The notes: a model not told the origin generated them from the sequence alone. 64,000 nt of DNA from Steinernema hermaphroditum (GCA_030435675.1 CM059624.1:14656769-14720768), one strand, 5' to 3'; shown: positions 21,459 through 32,228, counted from the stretch's first letter. A program made the numbers and translations.

Positions 21459-22331
21459 ATGAACGCCATACCTTTGGATTTTTACGAGGCAGTCATGCAT
21501 CGACTCTCTAAATCGGACATCGAAAGTCTTAAGCTCTCCTCAGGATACTGCTCATGTACAGCCGAAATTCATTACAAGAGGCGTCGCGAATTGAGCGTTC
21601 GACTGAAAGCGAACAGCGCAGGCACTAAAATGGGCTGGAAGCTTTCCCGTGGTCCAGAAAGGGTTCCTTTCGAGACAGACTTCAAGTATGACCGAATCGA
21701 TTATATTCACTTTAGTCACGATTGGCACGATGAAACAGTGGAAGAAACGATGGAGCAGTTCCGGACGAAAATACTGCCAACGATTCGGTCAATTGCTAGT
21801 GACTGCACATTGCATGTAATGGGAAACACTCCCCACCCGCACAAACTGTGCGAGATCATGTTTGATGGACTGAAGGGATGCTGTGGCCTGTCGAAGATCA
21901 TAGTCGACAACTATGGAGAAAAGTGCCACGAGTTGATAAGACGTCAGATCGAATTCGGTAATTTGAAATCACTGCGGTTATCGGGAAAATGTGCTTCTTG
22001 GCCAACGGAGTTCCAAGAATTGATTAAAATCTTCCTGAAATCACCAAAATTTTCGAAACTTGAAATAGTAGGTTCCAATCTGAAAGTGGACATCGACATG
22101 GTCACTTGTGTGCTCGAGCGCTTCTTCGCTGGAGAACTCATCGATTTCAAACTTGCAGGAAGTCCCTCATTCCCCGCAGATTATTTAATATCTCTCTACC
22201 CACATTTCACGGTCATTCCTGGCCACTGGCCCTCTTATGGATCAACTGCGATTTGGACGGTACCCGTGATAGAAAGAACGGTAGGGGTCTCTATTTGGAG
22301 CAGTGCGGAAATGACGGTATCGAGTCGTTAA
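21459..22331 (+). CDS. F-box/DUF38-like protein of the MNALPL family, copy 3
   Basis: 290 residues starting MNAIPLDFYEAVMHRLSKSD. Family blocks are present: DIESLKLSSGYC (the usual final Trp of the F-box-like segment is Cys here), VPFETDFKYDRI, TIRSIASDC, GEKCHELIRRQIEFGNLKSL and WPTEFQELIKIFLKSPKF. The Trp-to-Cys change at the end of the F-box-like helix may weaken Skp1 contact, if that is its role. Single exon. An AATAAA (22358-22363) follows the stop within 30 bp. Confidence 0.72.
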   Translation: MNAIPLDFYEAVMHRLSKSDIESLKLSSGYCSCTAEIHYKRRRELSVRLKANSAGTKMGWKLSRGPERVPFETDFKYDRIDYIHFSHDWHDETVEETMEQFRTKILPTIRSIASDCTLHVMGNTPHPHKLCEIMFDGLKGCCGLSKIIVDNYGEKCHELIRRQIEFGNLKSLRLSGKCASWPTEFQELIKIFLKSPKFSKLEIVGSNLKVDIDMVTCVLERFFAGELIDFKLAGSPSFPADYLISLYPHFTVIPGHWPSYGSTAIWTVPVIERTVGVSIWSSAEMTVSSR

Positions 22332-22374
22332 TTCCACAATACGATTCATCTTCTTCAATAAAGTTTTCACTTTG

Positions 22375-23070
22375 TTTCATAAGCGTCATTTCATCGCTGA
22401 CATGCAAACCAATTTCGGATGTTTTTTAGATGGCCTGTATGGGACGACACAGTTTGGACGCCTACATCGCCGCATTTTCGGGGAACCCATTCCGGATGCT
22501 CTTGATTGTTGCTTGTTTAGAATTTCTGATGCAGAGGGCCTGAGCAGGACTCCTTCGAATTGGTTATAAAACTGCTTGGCACTTCACGTTGTTTAAGTTT
22601 CGGCAGAAGTAGACGCTTGTTGGCATATTTGTCGCCCCGGCTACCAGAAAGACTGGAACACCAGGGATCCGTTGTTCTACTGTGTGCCCAAGAATATCAA
22701 CCGCCGGATCGCCAACTGCCGAATCGACCGCGCTTCTCGACCGATGGGATCCACTTCGCTTATTATGCCACACCGGTATTCCGGGTTGATTTCTTTGCAT
22801 GTAAGCCCCCAAAGATACTCTACAACTTCGAACCACTAACGCCTTCTACTTTTTCTTATACTCCTCCGCCGATTATGCAAACGAAAAGCGCGAAAAAGAA
22901 CCGGAGAACAAGAGGTCGGAAAAACTCGTATTTGTTTCCCATTTTTGATTCCAACCGAGGCTTCAGAAGAGACGAAGAATTTGCTGTAACATCTCTTGGT
23001 TAAAGTGGTGGCTAATTTGCAGTTCTTTTGTTACATTTCTTGTGAGAAAACGCTATTTCAAGATCAACAT
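22375..23070. other. Region with an open frame and a decayed repeat hairpin
   Basis: CCGGCTACCAGAAAG...CACCAGGGATCCG at about 22638-22672 resembles the hairpin of the dispersed repeat (CGGCTTCC...GGAAGCCG). A plus-strand frame 22560-23003 runs through it with a basic segment (KSAKKNRRTRGRKN) but no relatives; I do not call it a gene. Confidence 0.3.
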
Positions 23071-23072
23071 GA

Positions 23073-23321
23073 TTATTGGAAGACGGACACTTCTATCGCG
23101 AAATCACCGCGGCTTTCTTTGACATCGTCTTTTCCCATAATTTGATGCAGCTGGTAGCGGCAAACATGGAAAGCCTCCGATCGGCGCGTCGCCTCGACCC
23201 TCCCCCCCCCGACGGTAAAGGAGAAGTCAAAGGCGCGCTCTTTTCGGCCCTCGGTAGTGTCGATCCTGAATAGCTGAATGGCGGCATAAGACGGCACGAA
23301 AGGCGCCGTTTTTCTGTTCAA
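23073..23321 (-). CDS. Possible 82-residue protein, weakly similar to the 23660 product
   Basis: Minus-strand frame MNRKTAPFVPSYAAIQLFRI... has FRIDTTEGRKERAFDFSFTV-GGGRV and later GDFAIEV, recalling MRIDGVQLRTFHVTFSSGRV and FAIEI of the plus-strand gene at 23660. If real, the two are divergent paralogs in head-to-head arrangement. Evidence is thin. Confidence 0.3.
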   Translation of the reverse strand: MNRKTAPFVPSYAAIQLFRIDTTEGRKERAFDFSFTVGGGRVEATRRSEAFHVCRYQLHQIMGKDDVKESRGDFAIEVSVFQ

Positions 23322-23659
23322 TTATTATTGTAATCGCACCCAAATTTTCCACCACATATGAAACATATCTGTCGCTCGGTTAGCCAAAGATTAACGTGTT
23401 TGCCATGGATTTTTTGACTCCCAGCTCCACGTCGATTTTATGCACGTGTCGAATATCGACTCGGTATAAGCCGTTTTTTGAAACTTTCATAAACTTAATG
23501 CTAATCTACTTGCTGCTCCCTTTAAGAAACTGTGTTTACAAGACGCCAATTTTAAGTTCTTTACTGTATCTTCGTCCACCGCTCACCCCTGATCCGATCA
23601 TTATCGTGCCATTATTGAAATCGCTCATCTTATGATATCACTTCTTGTCCGTTTTCAGC

Positions 23660-23863
23660 ATGGAGCAGAATTCAACCGATGCGGAGGAATGGGCGCTTGC
23701 TCACCTCATTCGAAACCAGCTGCTGGAGATGAGAATCGACGGCGTTCAGCTTCGAACCTTTCACGTTACGTTCAGCAGCGGCCGGGTCCTCGAAATTACG
23801 ATGACTGATATGGGCGCCGACTTCGAACTCCACCTTTTCGCCATCGAGATCCATGAGATGTGA
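23660..23863 (+). CDS. 67-residue protein of unknown function
   Basis: Starts MEQNSTDAEEWALAHLIRNQ directly after GTTTTCAGC, which looks like a trans-splice acceptor one base before the ATG. The sequence alternates an N-terminal helix (LAHLIRNQLLEMRIDG) with short beta-like segments (RTFHVTFSSGRVLEITM, FELHLFAIEIHEM). No family recognised. A single exon with a clear acceptor and balanced composition supports coding. Neighbour: an F-box-like gene 250 bp downstream on the same strand. Confidence 0.5.
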   Translation: MEQNSTDAEEWALAHLIRNQLLEMRIDGVQLRTFHVTFSSGRVLEITMTDMGADFELHLFAIEIHEM

Positions 23864-24035
23864 TTGACCGAATTAGCGATTGTTCTATGTAATGGAGTAG
23901 TACTACGTTTCTGTGTTTGTAAGGTTATCATCCGTTACTGTGATGCAACTGTCATCGGCAAAAATAAACCTGAAAATTAACCGAGAACGACCGCTCAATC
24001 ATTTCATTTTGTTTTCGAAATTTGTTTTCTTTCTT

Positions 24036-24070
24036 GCGATGCATTTTTGCATTAAATATTCGCTATATAA
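24036..24070 (+). promoter_or_regulatory. Proximal promoter module of the MNALPL family, copy 4
   Basis: GCGATGCATTTTTGCATTAA from 24036, identical to copy 1 over 20 bases, then TATATAA at 24064-24070, 46 bp before the ATG. Confidence 0.65.
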
Positions 24071-24109
24071 CCGCGAAATACGATGCTCTTTTCGCAGAAA
24101 CGACAAGCT

Positions 24110-25021
24110 ATGAACGCCCTACCTCTTGACTTCTACGACGAAGTCATTCATCGACTCTCCAAATCTGATATCGAACGTCTCAAGCTCTGCTCAGGATACT
24201 GGTCATCTACAGCCGAAATTCATTTCAATAGCCGCCGCGAACTAAGAGTTGTATTGAAATCGAACAGCGAAGGCACTAAGATGGGCTTAAAGCTTTACAT
24301 TGGGGCGAAAGCAGTCCCTTTCGAGCTAGACTTCAAGTACGACCGAATCCAGTTCGTTAATTTTATTCAGCAGCCAATGGACGAAACAGTAAACGAAACG
24401 CTGGAAAACTTCAGAACGAAAACACTGCCAATGATTCGATCAATTGCTAGTGACTGCAGATTATGTGTACTTGGGAATATCAACTGGGACATACCCCATA
24501 CTTACATCCACCCTCACAAACTATGCGACATCATCTTCGATGAACTAAAGGAATGGCGTGGCCTGTCGGGTATCTCAGTCGACAACTACGGAGAAAAGTG
24601 CCACGAGTTGATAAGACGACAGATGGAATTCGGTAATTTGAAACAACTGTGTTTATCGAGAAATACGACATGGCCAGCGGACTTTCAAGACTTGGTCAAA
24701 GTGTTTGTGACGTCAACAAAATATTGCGAACTTTCTCTGATGCATTCCAATCTGAGAGTGGACTTCGACATGATTACTTGTGCGATCGATCGCTTCTTCA
24801 GTGGTGAACTGACTGCTCTCCATATTATGGCACATATTTCATTTCCCGTGAAATACTTGAAGTCTGTCCACCTGCAAGATGCCGCAATCACTGAAATGCG
24901 GTCCAGTGATGGGATGACTGCCGTTTGGGAGTTACCTCAGCAAAGAAAAAAGCTGTGTCTCGCTGTTTGCGAGAATCAAGATATACTCGTGATTATTCAT
25001 GCAACACAGAAGTCGAAATGA
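24110..25021 (+). CDS. F-box/DUF38-like protein of the MNALPL family, copy 4
   Basis: 303 residues from MNALPLDFYDEVIHRLSKSD; an in-frame ATG nine codons upstream (24083) is rejected because it lies too close to the TATA box. It has the full F-box-like segment (DIERLKLCSGYW), VPFELDFKYDRI, TLPMIRSIASDC, an insertion relative to the paralogs (NINWDIPHTYIHPHKLCD), then GEKCHELIRRQMEFGNLKQL and TTWPADFQDLVKVFVTS. Single exon. A decayed tandem copy follows at 25047, so this locus has expanded by local duplication. Confidence 0.75.
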   Translation: MNALPLDFYDEVIHRLSKSDIERLKLCSGYWSSTAEIHFNSRRELRVVLKSNSEGTKMGLKLYIGAKAVPFELDFKYDRIQFVNFIQQPMDETVNETLENFRTKTLPMIRSIASDCRLCVLGNINWDIPHTYIHPHKLCDIIFDELKEWRGLSGISVDNYGEKCHELIRRQMEFGNLKQLCLSRNTTWPADFQDLVKVFVTSTKYCELSLMHSNLRVDFDMITCAIDRFFSGELTALHIMAHISFPVKYLKSVHLQDAAITEMRSSDGMTAVWELPQQRKKLCLAVCENQDILVIIHATQKSK

Positions 25022-25046
25022 TGAATGTAATTCTTTCATCTCCTAA

Positions 25047-25485
25047 TACAGGTCTTCCTTTCGCATGTTAACATTGTAGTCAACAACTACAGCATTAAGT
25101 GCAATGAATTCATAAGACGCCAGATAGAATTGGGTAGTTTGAAAACGTTGGATATAGAGCAGACCATATGGCCAGCGGACTATCAAGACTTGGTCAAAGT
25201 CTTCGTGAAGTCACTAAACTTTAGATACCTTTCGATGCGGTATACCAATCTTAAGTGGACGTCGATATCGTTACTTGCGTGCTCGATCGTTTCTTCAGAG
25301 GAGAACTGAGTTATTTTGGTATCTCAGGAAAGTGCTCGTTTCTCTTGCGCCACTTGAAGTCTCTCCACCCACAAGTTGCGGTGTTGCGGTGAGTTGTGGA
25401 AAAACTGCAGCTTGGTGGTTTTGCGGGGAAAGCACTGAATGTCGACATTAACAGGGATCTCGAAATATCGTTGGATGTTAGCTAA
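25047..25485 (+). pseudogene. MNALPL-family pseudogene (C-terminal half only)
   Basis: Reads VNNYSIKCNEFIRRQIELGS, then WPADYQDLVKVFVKSLNFRY, then after a one-base frameshift near 25255 VDVDIVTCVLDRFFRGELSY. The N-terminal half is absent and a stop follows near 25390. It is a truncated tandem copy of the gene ending at 25021. Confidence 0.8.
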
Positions 25486-25489
25486 AAGA

Positions 25490-26092
25490 TGAGATGTGGT
25501 TAATTCATCCGTGATGTCCTGATGGTCTTCCTTACGCGCTCGATATCATCAGTCAAAGGCACGAACACCTGGTTTCCTTTTTTCCCTTTTTTTGTCATTG
25601 ATGTCGATGAATCTGGGTTAGGGTTGGAAATCGCTCAGGATCAAGAAACCCGATCCCTACCCGTTCAATCGCTTTCTTTTCAGTCGACTCAACTCGATGA
25701 CTCGAATATAAATCCTAATCTTTAGTAGGCATTTAGTAAAATTAGCAGGCTATTTCTCGAGGCAGTGTCATGTAATCTTCCTATCGTCTTCGCATCATTT
25801 CAGAACAAGTTCGAGCTGTCCTACCCTTCTGCGTCCTAAAAACAAACGAGTTTCGAAGTCCATTTCAAAATGGATGCCAATATTCAGGCAAACTGACTGC
25901 AACCCAACCGTAATTTAGACATGTGAATCCGTACTCGATTCCGATTCTGACATCGCTTTGAGTCCCGCCTTACCGTACTTCACTGACTAGCGATCAGGCA
26001 ACCAATTTGTGAAACAACTTTGGCGGCAAGGCGCAATATTCTCCTGTTCTTTCTTCAAGTTGTAGTCCTTTATTCACACTTTTGTTTGCGTA
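25490..26092. other. Intergenic region with a MITE-like remnant
   Basis: TTAGGGTTGGAAATCGC near 25618-25634 with GACTCAACTCGATGACTCG near 25684-25702 resembles the hAT MITE at 30706-30835 in decayed form. Otherwise nothing recognised before the coiled-coil gene. Confidence 0.35.
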
Positions 26093-27656
26093 ATGCAGCA
26101 CTGGAGCCAGCGTCAAAAGAAGCTTCTTGAGGAAATCGATGAACTTAAGTCCGAAAAGTTCAAATTTTCTCAGAAATGCCTCGAGTTCGAACTGTTGAAT
26201 CGAAGGGTAAGATGCAGCGATAGTGTTCTGTATATTATTGTATTCAGCTAACGAACGAAAACACAAAAATGCGCAAGCAACTCGATCTGATTGAGGAGCT
26301 TCCCGAATGGCCTGAAATGCAAAGGAAGATTTGGCGATCTGCCGAGCAACAAGCCAAAGTACACAGGTGTCCGTTGTTGAATGTGTGGTGGAAAGATGTC
26401 TTTAGAACTGCCCACAACCCACATTTTCGTTGTACGCGGTGAAGGAGGAGCCTTCTGATGAGGAAACAGGTCGTGCTGTCCAGGACGTACCGTCGACACC
26501 TACAGATCCCACTACCAATGGAGGAACTCCTGCTATGGAAGACATGTGGTTGACACATTGGACTGGGATAGCATTGATGAACGAGAAGGTCGAAGTGACA
26601 CATCGAATAGCGTGCAAACGAAGTGGCCATTGCGATCAGGTATTTTGTGGATATAAAATCTGTTGCATAATAGGGGTCTCATCCTGTTTTTTTTTCGCTG
26701 CATTCGCTAGGGTCCCATCCTGTTTTTTCACAGTTCTAATAAAACCATATCCTCAGCGATATTTTGCCTTGAGGAGGTCCTTGAGAACCACTGAAATTTG
26801 AAAAAAAAAGATAAAAATAAAAAAAAAGAACCACAAAAAAAACCACTGAAATTTGGCATGGGGGTTGGCATACCAGGGTGTAGCAATACCTGATAGATTT
26901 CATCAGTGAATGACCAAATCGGCGTGGGACAGTTTGGGACCTCTCCTTGTTAGTATGATCCCTATAATTCTTCAGCATTTGCATTCTTAAGAATGATTGA
27001 GTCTGATCTCGGAAAGATGCAGTCGAAACTATTCGAAACTCTGTAAAGATAGGCAGAAAGAGTTGCTCTTTCATGTGCTAGCGCTGAGGATTTTATTAAT
27101 AATTTAAAAGAGCGGGGTGGTCCTGTCATTATGTAGTACACTGGTTGAGTTGCTGAGCATTAAGAAAAGTCGTTTTCACCCTAACTTTCAGAGTGCGGCA
27201 CAACATAGAAAAAAGCCTAAACAAAAGAAGGAGGACCAAGAAGCAATGACTGACAGGCCTGCGAAGCGGAAGTACGTTGAACATCCACCTGGAAGTTCAA
27301 TGGAATCGGCACCTTTTGTGTACAGCGAAGACGAGGAAGCCATTACTAATTTGAATGTGAGCGCTGTCCATCGTACACACCATGTATTATATACGCAAAT
27401 TCAGAACGCTCTACAGCTAGAAGTCGACGTGAACATGCAACTTGAGCATTCTTCTCACGATCCAGCAGAAGAGCTATCTTCTCTTCCCACGCCGATGGAT
27501 AGTCCTACCGATACGAGATCTTCCATTTCAACTAGTACGGCGACCAGTGGCAACACTAACGCTCTTTGGGTGGAACATTGGCCGGGAATTACACTGACCA
27601 AGCAGAAGATCAGAGTGAAAACCCTGGTGACTCATGAAAGAATCGATGTCGTGTAG
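26093..27656 (+). CDS. Coiled-coil/acidic protein, gene C (no zinc fingers)
   Basis: Exon 1 (from 26093) MQHWSQRQKKLLEEIDELKS... ends NRR; exon 2 LTNENTKMRKQLDLIEELPE WPEM...; exon 3 begins NCPQPTF and runs LYAVKEEPSDEETGRAVQDV to GHCDQ; exon 4 begins SAAQHRKKPKQKK at about 27192 and ends at 27654-27656, with a probable in-frame 48-bp intron at 27355-27403. Phases agree at each junction. Exons 1-2 align with exons 1-2 of genes A, B and D (coiled coil with the L-T-x-E-N second exon and the LPEWP motif of gene B). Exons 3 and 4 each carry an HW-x-GI-x-L motif (THWTGIALMNEKVEV, EHWPGITLTKQKIRV), an internal duplication. The zinc-finger end of the family is missing, so the product may only dimerise. 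Confidence 0.62.
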
Positions 27657-27659
27657 GAC

Positions 27660-28300
27660 AATAAACAACCATGAAGTACGACTATCCATCTATGTTTGGC
27701 AAATGTTGTGAAAAATATGAAGTATAAGAGGTGATAAGACGCCCTATGTCATTGTTTGCCAAGGAAATTTCCAAAGAGCCCTATCGATCGCCTTCATTCA
27801 ACGCCCGCGCTGTCATATGTTTATCATCTTTTTTCTGTCCAGGTTGAGTCCAATCTAATGGGACCCTTTTGAGTCCTCTTTGTGCCTCTTCTTTCTCTAT
27901 CATGCAATTCTCTTTTACAATGTTTGCTTTCTTCTCATTCACACTGTACAGCCTGTTCGAAAAAAGGGTGTTGCATGATGCGCCAAGAAGCACTGTCTTT
28001 AAATTTTTTTGACTAGTGCTCCTATGCTCCTATCGCTTATATTCACTGTATGCGCCCACGGGCGACTAATCTGAAATAACAACAATACATAAATGGAGAA
28101 TCGACGGGACCGCTGGTCTGTGTGTGTACATCCGTACACCATCCATTTGTTTACCGGATGAGACTGGAATAAAAACGGCCAATCTTGCTACACGAAAAAC
28201 CATTGATGTCCCTATCCGAAAGGCCGGTAGTCCTTTCGTCTGTTTATCACCGGTAGGCAACCGGCATCTTACCGCCCGTAAAGCTACTTGGCCTCAAAAA
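27660..28300. other. Intergenic region, nothing recognised
   Basis: No conserved coding or repeat sequence apart from simple T-rich tracts. Confidence 0.35.
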
Positions 28301-28551
28301 AGGGCTCAAAACTGCACGCAGCCTTGTTCGTAACAATCATAGCGACCGATTTCTCTCATGTGATTTTAATCTTTATCTTTCGGATTGAGATACCATTACC
28401 CTTTGAGCAGATAGATATGTGTCCTTATTCGTTTGTCGAACCAAGCAGGCAATTAATACAGGCAAGACTATCGGTCTGGAAGGCACAGTGGCAGTGAACC
28501 AGTCGCTTTTGAACTGTCGGTGGCACAAGGAATCTATCTCTGAGGGGAAAA

Positions 28552-28833
28552 ATGACACTGAGGATTGCCCTGATCGTGGTAGTTGTTCTGAACGTGGCAA
28601 GTTGTATTCTGTGTGCATCTAATATTTTGTGCAGACTTTGCAGCGGTTTCCACCCGCCCGATAACTCGGATACTTGCATAATTTTGACAAATAAGATCAG
28701 TTGTTGTATGTGTGAGTTTGCGTGGCTAATGGCGTGGGATTGCTTGTTAAGAGATAAACGTGTTTTGTCAAGAAAAATCGTGTTTTTGATTTCACAGACT
28801 TTTCTGATAACCCTTAAAGGACAGATTCAATGA
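28552..28833 (+). CDS. Possible secreted Cys-rich peptide, copy 1
   Basis: Starts MTLRIALIVVVVLNVASCIL, a typical signal peptide. Read through, the frame gives 93 residues with nine cysteines in the first 55; alternatively an intron begins at the GC donor GCAAGT (28597) where copy 2 has GTAAGT. The first exon and about 60 bp of upstream DNA (CATAGCGACCGAT...CATGTGATTT) recur at 29177-29285. No family recognised, and the downstream exon is unknown. Confidence 0.42.
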   Translation: MTLRIALIVVVVLNVASCILCASNILCRLCSGFHPPDNSDTCIILTNKISCCMCEFAWLMAWDCLLRDKRVLSRKIVFLISQTFLITLKGQIQ

Positions 28834-29240
28834 AGCGAACAGCAATGGTGGAGAGGCCGCATAAACGATAATGCTATTTCGTTTCCTCAGATTCTTCTCT
28901 GGTCATATTGGTTACTCTGGCCATATACTCTGGCCACAGAAAACGTGCTCAGAAAACAACCAAATGTGCTTGGAAACGTCGACGTCTGAGCTCCCTGAAC
29001 CCAGGTGGCCTCTTTTGAGCGAGCCCCACCGCCGCTCCTCACATGTTGATGATAAGCGTTCACTGTCATTTAAGCCTTTCGTATGTCTTGTCGCTTGCGC
29101 TTCGGTGTCATGCCGCGTGCAGGGCTCTAGGCACCAACAAAGACATCAAATCCTGCGTAGCCGCGTTTATAATAATCACAGCGACCGATGTCCTCTTATG
29201 TGATTTGTAATTGTTTTGTTTTGCAGCAATCTCAGGAAAA

Positions 29241-29285
29241 ATGACATTGAGGACTGTTCTCATCGTGGCGGCTGTCCTGAACATT
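29241..29285 (+). CDS. Signal-peptide exon, copy 2 of the MTLR pair
   Basis: Fifteen codons MTLRTVLIVAAVLNI followed by a clean donor GTAAGT. The exon matches MTLRIALIVVVVLNV at 28552. TTTTGCAG lies 15 bases upstream as a likely acceptor. Downstream exons are not identified; an hAT element begins about 150 bp away and may have separated them. Confidence 0.42.
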
Positions 29286-29438
29286 GTAAGTCCTTTTCTT
29301 TTTGTGAAAATGTATTTTTTGTGTTTTTGTTTGTGGAATCATGTGATTATGAATTTTTTGATTTTGAAAAAGGGTCCAATGTTTACCAAATCAAACGGTG
29401 AGATCAAAAATCAAACGTGAGCTTCTTGGATTTGTGTC

Positions 29439-30705
29439 TAGGGTTGTCGAATCGAATCGAATCGAATAATTCGTGTTTTTACGAATAGGATTTTCGAATA
29501 TTCGACCATATTCGAAATTCGACGGTTTTCGAATTTCGAATCAAAGTGTGTTCTGGGTCTTGACACGGAAAGTTGCACTATCAAATGGTGTGCTTATTAT
29601 CATCAGGAGTTTCATTTCCTACTGTCGGTTATCATTCTCTCTTGATCGATCTTGCCGTAATGGGTGGCGGAAGTTTGGTTTGGAACCATTATACGCGTAG
29701 TGGAAACGTCGCGACCTGTAATCGCTGCTTGCGGCGGTTTGTGATTAGTTCAACAGGGACGACTTCACCCCTGTGGACCCATCTGAAGAAGGCCCATGCA
29801 GAAGTCGACCTTGGAGTAAAGGCCGTGGTGCAACAGGAAGAAGTTGAGAATCCTTCGAAGCGAGCAACACAAACCTTTATCACGGATTACGCGGAGGATT
29901 GGCACAAGCAGCGCTCACAGAAGTTCGAGACCTTACTTGTGAAGTTCATCGCGGACGCGAATCTAAGCGCAAACGTCACTGAGTACCAGTCCTTTAAAGC
30001 GCTGGTGCGGTTTAATGCCTCTGATGTTAAAGTAGGCGTTAGATTTTCAGTTTCTCCAATATAACACATGAGTTGCAGATTCCAAGCCGACATGAACTTC
30101 TCGGGCCCATTTTGGATCGGGAGTATCAGAGAGCTAAGGATCGGACGCAGTCGATTTTCTCCGGAAAGCCGATCAGCATCACGGCTGACTCGTACACAAA
30201 AGGGACCCATTCGCTGTTCGCGTAAGTGCTTAACTGTGGTCCTTGAAATAGTTTGTTATCTTTAGTATTACCGCTCACTTGCTAACAAGCGACTTTCGCT
30301 CGGTCAGCGAGATAATCGGGATTGTGCCTTGCGCGGAAATCAAACATACTGCCATTAATTTGAGCAGCTTAGTAGCAGAGAACCTGAAGTCCCTCGAAAT
30401 CTCTCTTTCCGACGTGGTGGGGATCACACGCGATGGCGCGGCCAATATGGCAGCGATGTGCGACACTTTAGGAGTTACTTCGTATGCTTCTGTATAAGAA
30501 ATGTCATCTGAATTTGTTCCTTTCAGAATTCATTGTTTCTGTCACAATCTTCACTTGATTGTGAAATCTTCTCTGGAAAGATGCGTGAAAGCTGACGAGT
30601 TGGTAAAGAAGGCCATCGACATCGTCGCTTCTTTCCGAAGATCGCCCAATGAAATAAGGCAGCAGCCGCTCGTTGGCGTTGTGTTGGCGCTATAATCGTC
30701 GCAAC
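29439..30705 (+). mobile_element. hAT transposon 1 (5' part, interrupted)
   Basis: Left terminus TAGGGTTGTCGAATCG followed by a TCGAA-rich subterminal array (29446-29545), then an intron-containing transposase. The right terminus is not found: the element is broken by a 130-bp MITE and by hAT element 2, and its 3' end may have been lost. Confidence 0.65.
29660..30697 (+). pseudogene. hAT transposase, N-terminal and catalytic part
   Basis: Exon 1 carries a BED zinc finger: VWNHYTRSG...CNRCLRRFV...LWTHLKKAH (CxxC...HxxxxH). Exon 2 includes ITADSYTKGTHSLFA, the hAT first catalytic Asp block; exon 3 has VVGITRDGAANM, the second Asp block; exon 4 has RIHCFCHNLHLIV, the C/H pair typical of hAT. 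All three introns (43-48 bp) keep phase. The frame stops at 30693-30695, just before a MITE, and the C-terminal dimerisation domain with the catalytic Glu is missing, so the gene is dead. Confidence 0.8.
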
Positions 30706-30835
30706 TAGGGTTGGCACTTCGAGTCGAGTCGAGTCGAATCGAGTTCGAGTCGCCTTTTTCGACTCGACTCGACTCGGTGACTCGGCCAAGTCCGACTCGG
30801 CGACTCGGCGTTTTCTGACTCGAAAGCCAACCCTG
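30706..30835 (+). mobile_element. 130-bp hAT MITE with 8-bp target duplication
   Basis: Termini TAGGGTTGGC and GCCAACCCTG, filled with GAGTCG/CGACTC motifs. The flanks are GTCGCAAC at 30698-30705 and 30836-30843, an exact 8-bp target duplication as made by hAT transposases. It is inserted in hAT element 1. Confidence 0.9.
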
Positions 30836-30996
30836 GTCGCAACCACGGCTGTGTGCGGTCTGGACTCTTCACTCTCGAGGGAGTCTTTGGCTTCTCGACT
30901 CTCGCACAGCCCTTGTGTCAGTTTCCAGAAGGCTTGAAACTCCAGTTAATACTACGGTTCGGCAGCCGTTAAAAGGCTCTTGGATCGGGTGCTGAC

Positions 30997-32228
30997 CAGG
31001 GCTGTGCGAGTTTTGAGTTTTGAGTTTTGAGTTTTGGGGTTTTGAGGCTTTTTTTGGGTTTTGAGTTTTGAGTTTTGAGTTTTTGGCAAAACTCGACTCA
31101 AAACTCGGTCCTGAAGCGAAATCTATGAAATCCCAGTTTGGGGAAATGTTTCCGCACATTTCCATTCACCTTTCTGTATTCAACTGTTCGCCGTGAGCTA
31201 GCGCTATGGGACTGTCTGTTTACGATGGTTACTTCGCGACTGATGTCGCGAAAGGCACAGCGAAGTGCAGAACTTGTAAACAAGAGGTTTCGCGAAAGAA
31301 TGGTGGTACAACAAGCCTCATCAAGCATATGAAGCGCCATCATGAAGGATTATATGAGGGAACCAGATATGAATCTGCATCTCGTGCGTTGGCATTGATG
31401 CTAGCGGTCGATTCGCAACCGTTCGCAATGGTGGACAGACCGGGATTCCAAAATTTCTGCAAAGTTCTGGCTCCATCTTCTGGCTCGTTTCAAGCGCGAT
31501 TTCATCGAGGCGGAGAAAAAGGACGAAGCAGCTGCTTGCCTTATGGATGCAGCCTTCGAAGTTCTCAACGACGCAAATGCCCGAATCAAGACCTCAACAA
31601 AGCCTCCTGTTGCAGCAACGGATGATAACAGCAGCCAGATGTCGTTTTTTGAGAAGTACCGATCCGTCCAGATATCAGAAGACCCTATCAGCTCACCTCC
31701 TTTGGATGACAAACTGCGGCTACGTCTGGTAAGGAAAAACTTTAGCTATTGAGTACAACGTCATGTTTAGGAAGTCGATAAATACCTCGGCGAATCAGCT
31801 CAACCACTTGCCGATCCGATTCAATACTGGGCAAACACTGTGTATGCCGAACAGTTCCCCACTCTGTCGCAGATGGCAAATAAGTATTTATCCGCTCCGG
31901 CCACGTCAGTCGAAAGCGAAAGACTGTTCTCTACTGCATCACTGGCACTCACCAATCTCCGAAGGTCGATGTCACCCGAAAACCTCCAGAAGCTGCTATT
32001 CCTGAAGTCCAATGTGCCGCTGGAAGGCTTCGCCGAAGAAACGACCTAATACTACTGTATTTCTGTTATTCCAGCGTTATTTGTTAAAGTTGTTCCAGAA
32101 TTACTTTTGAGTTTTGAGTTTTGGTTTTGAGTTTTGAGTTTTGAGTTTTGGTTTTGAGGTCGTCAAAAAAGTTTTGAGTTTTGAGTTTTGAGTTTTGACT
32201 TTCGAGTTTTGAGTTTCGCACAGCCCTG
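30997..32228 (+). mobile_element. hAT transposon 2, internally deleted, 8-bp target duplication
   Basis: Termini CAGGGCTGTGCGA and its complement CGCACAGCCCTG; exact duplication GTGCTGAC at 30989-30996 and 32229-32236. Both ends carry arrays of GAGTTTT, running in the same direction on the plus strand. Only 1.23 kb long: a BED finger and the C-terminal dimerisation domain remain and the catalytic middle is gone. Confidence 0.9.
31206..32049 (+). pseudogene. hAT element 2 transposase remnant (BED finger plus dimerisation domain)
   Basis: From 31206: MGLSVYDGYFATDVAKGTAK then CRTCKQEV...LIKHMKRHH, a BED finger. A shift of frame near 31500 is needed to continue into AACLMDAAFEVLNDANARI, followed by a 41-bp intron near 31729-31770 and the hAT C-terminal block (KYLSAPATSVESERLFSTAS...LRRSMSPENLQKLLFLKSN). 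The Asp-rich catalytic centre is deleted. It could still give a DNA-binding, dimerising fragment. Confidence 0.75.

Noticed and set aside
26244..26630. Minus-strand frames over gene C
   Set aside because: Antisense of exons that align with paralogs on the plus strand.
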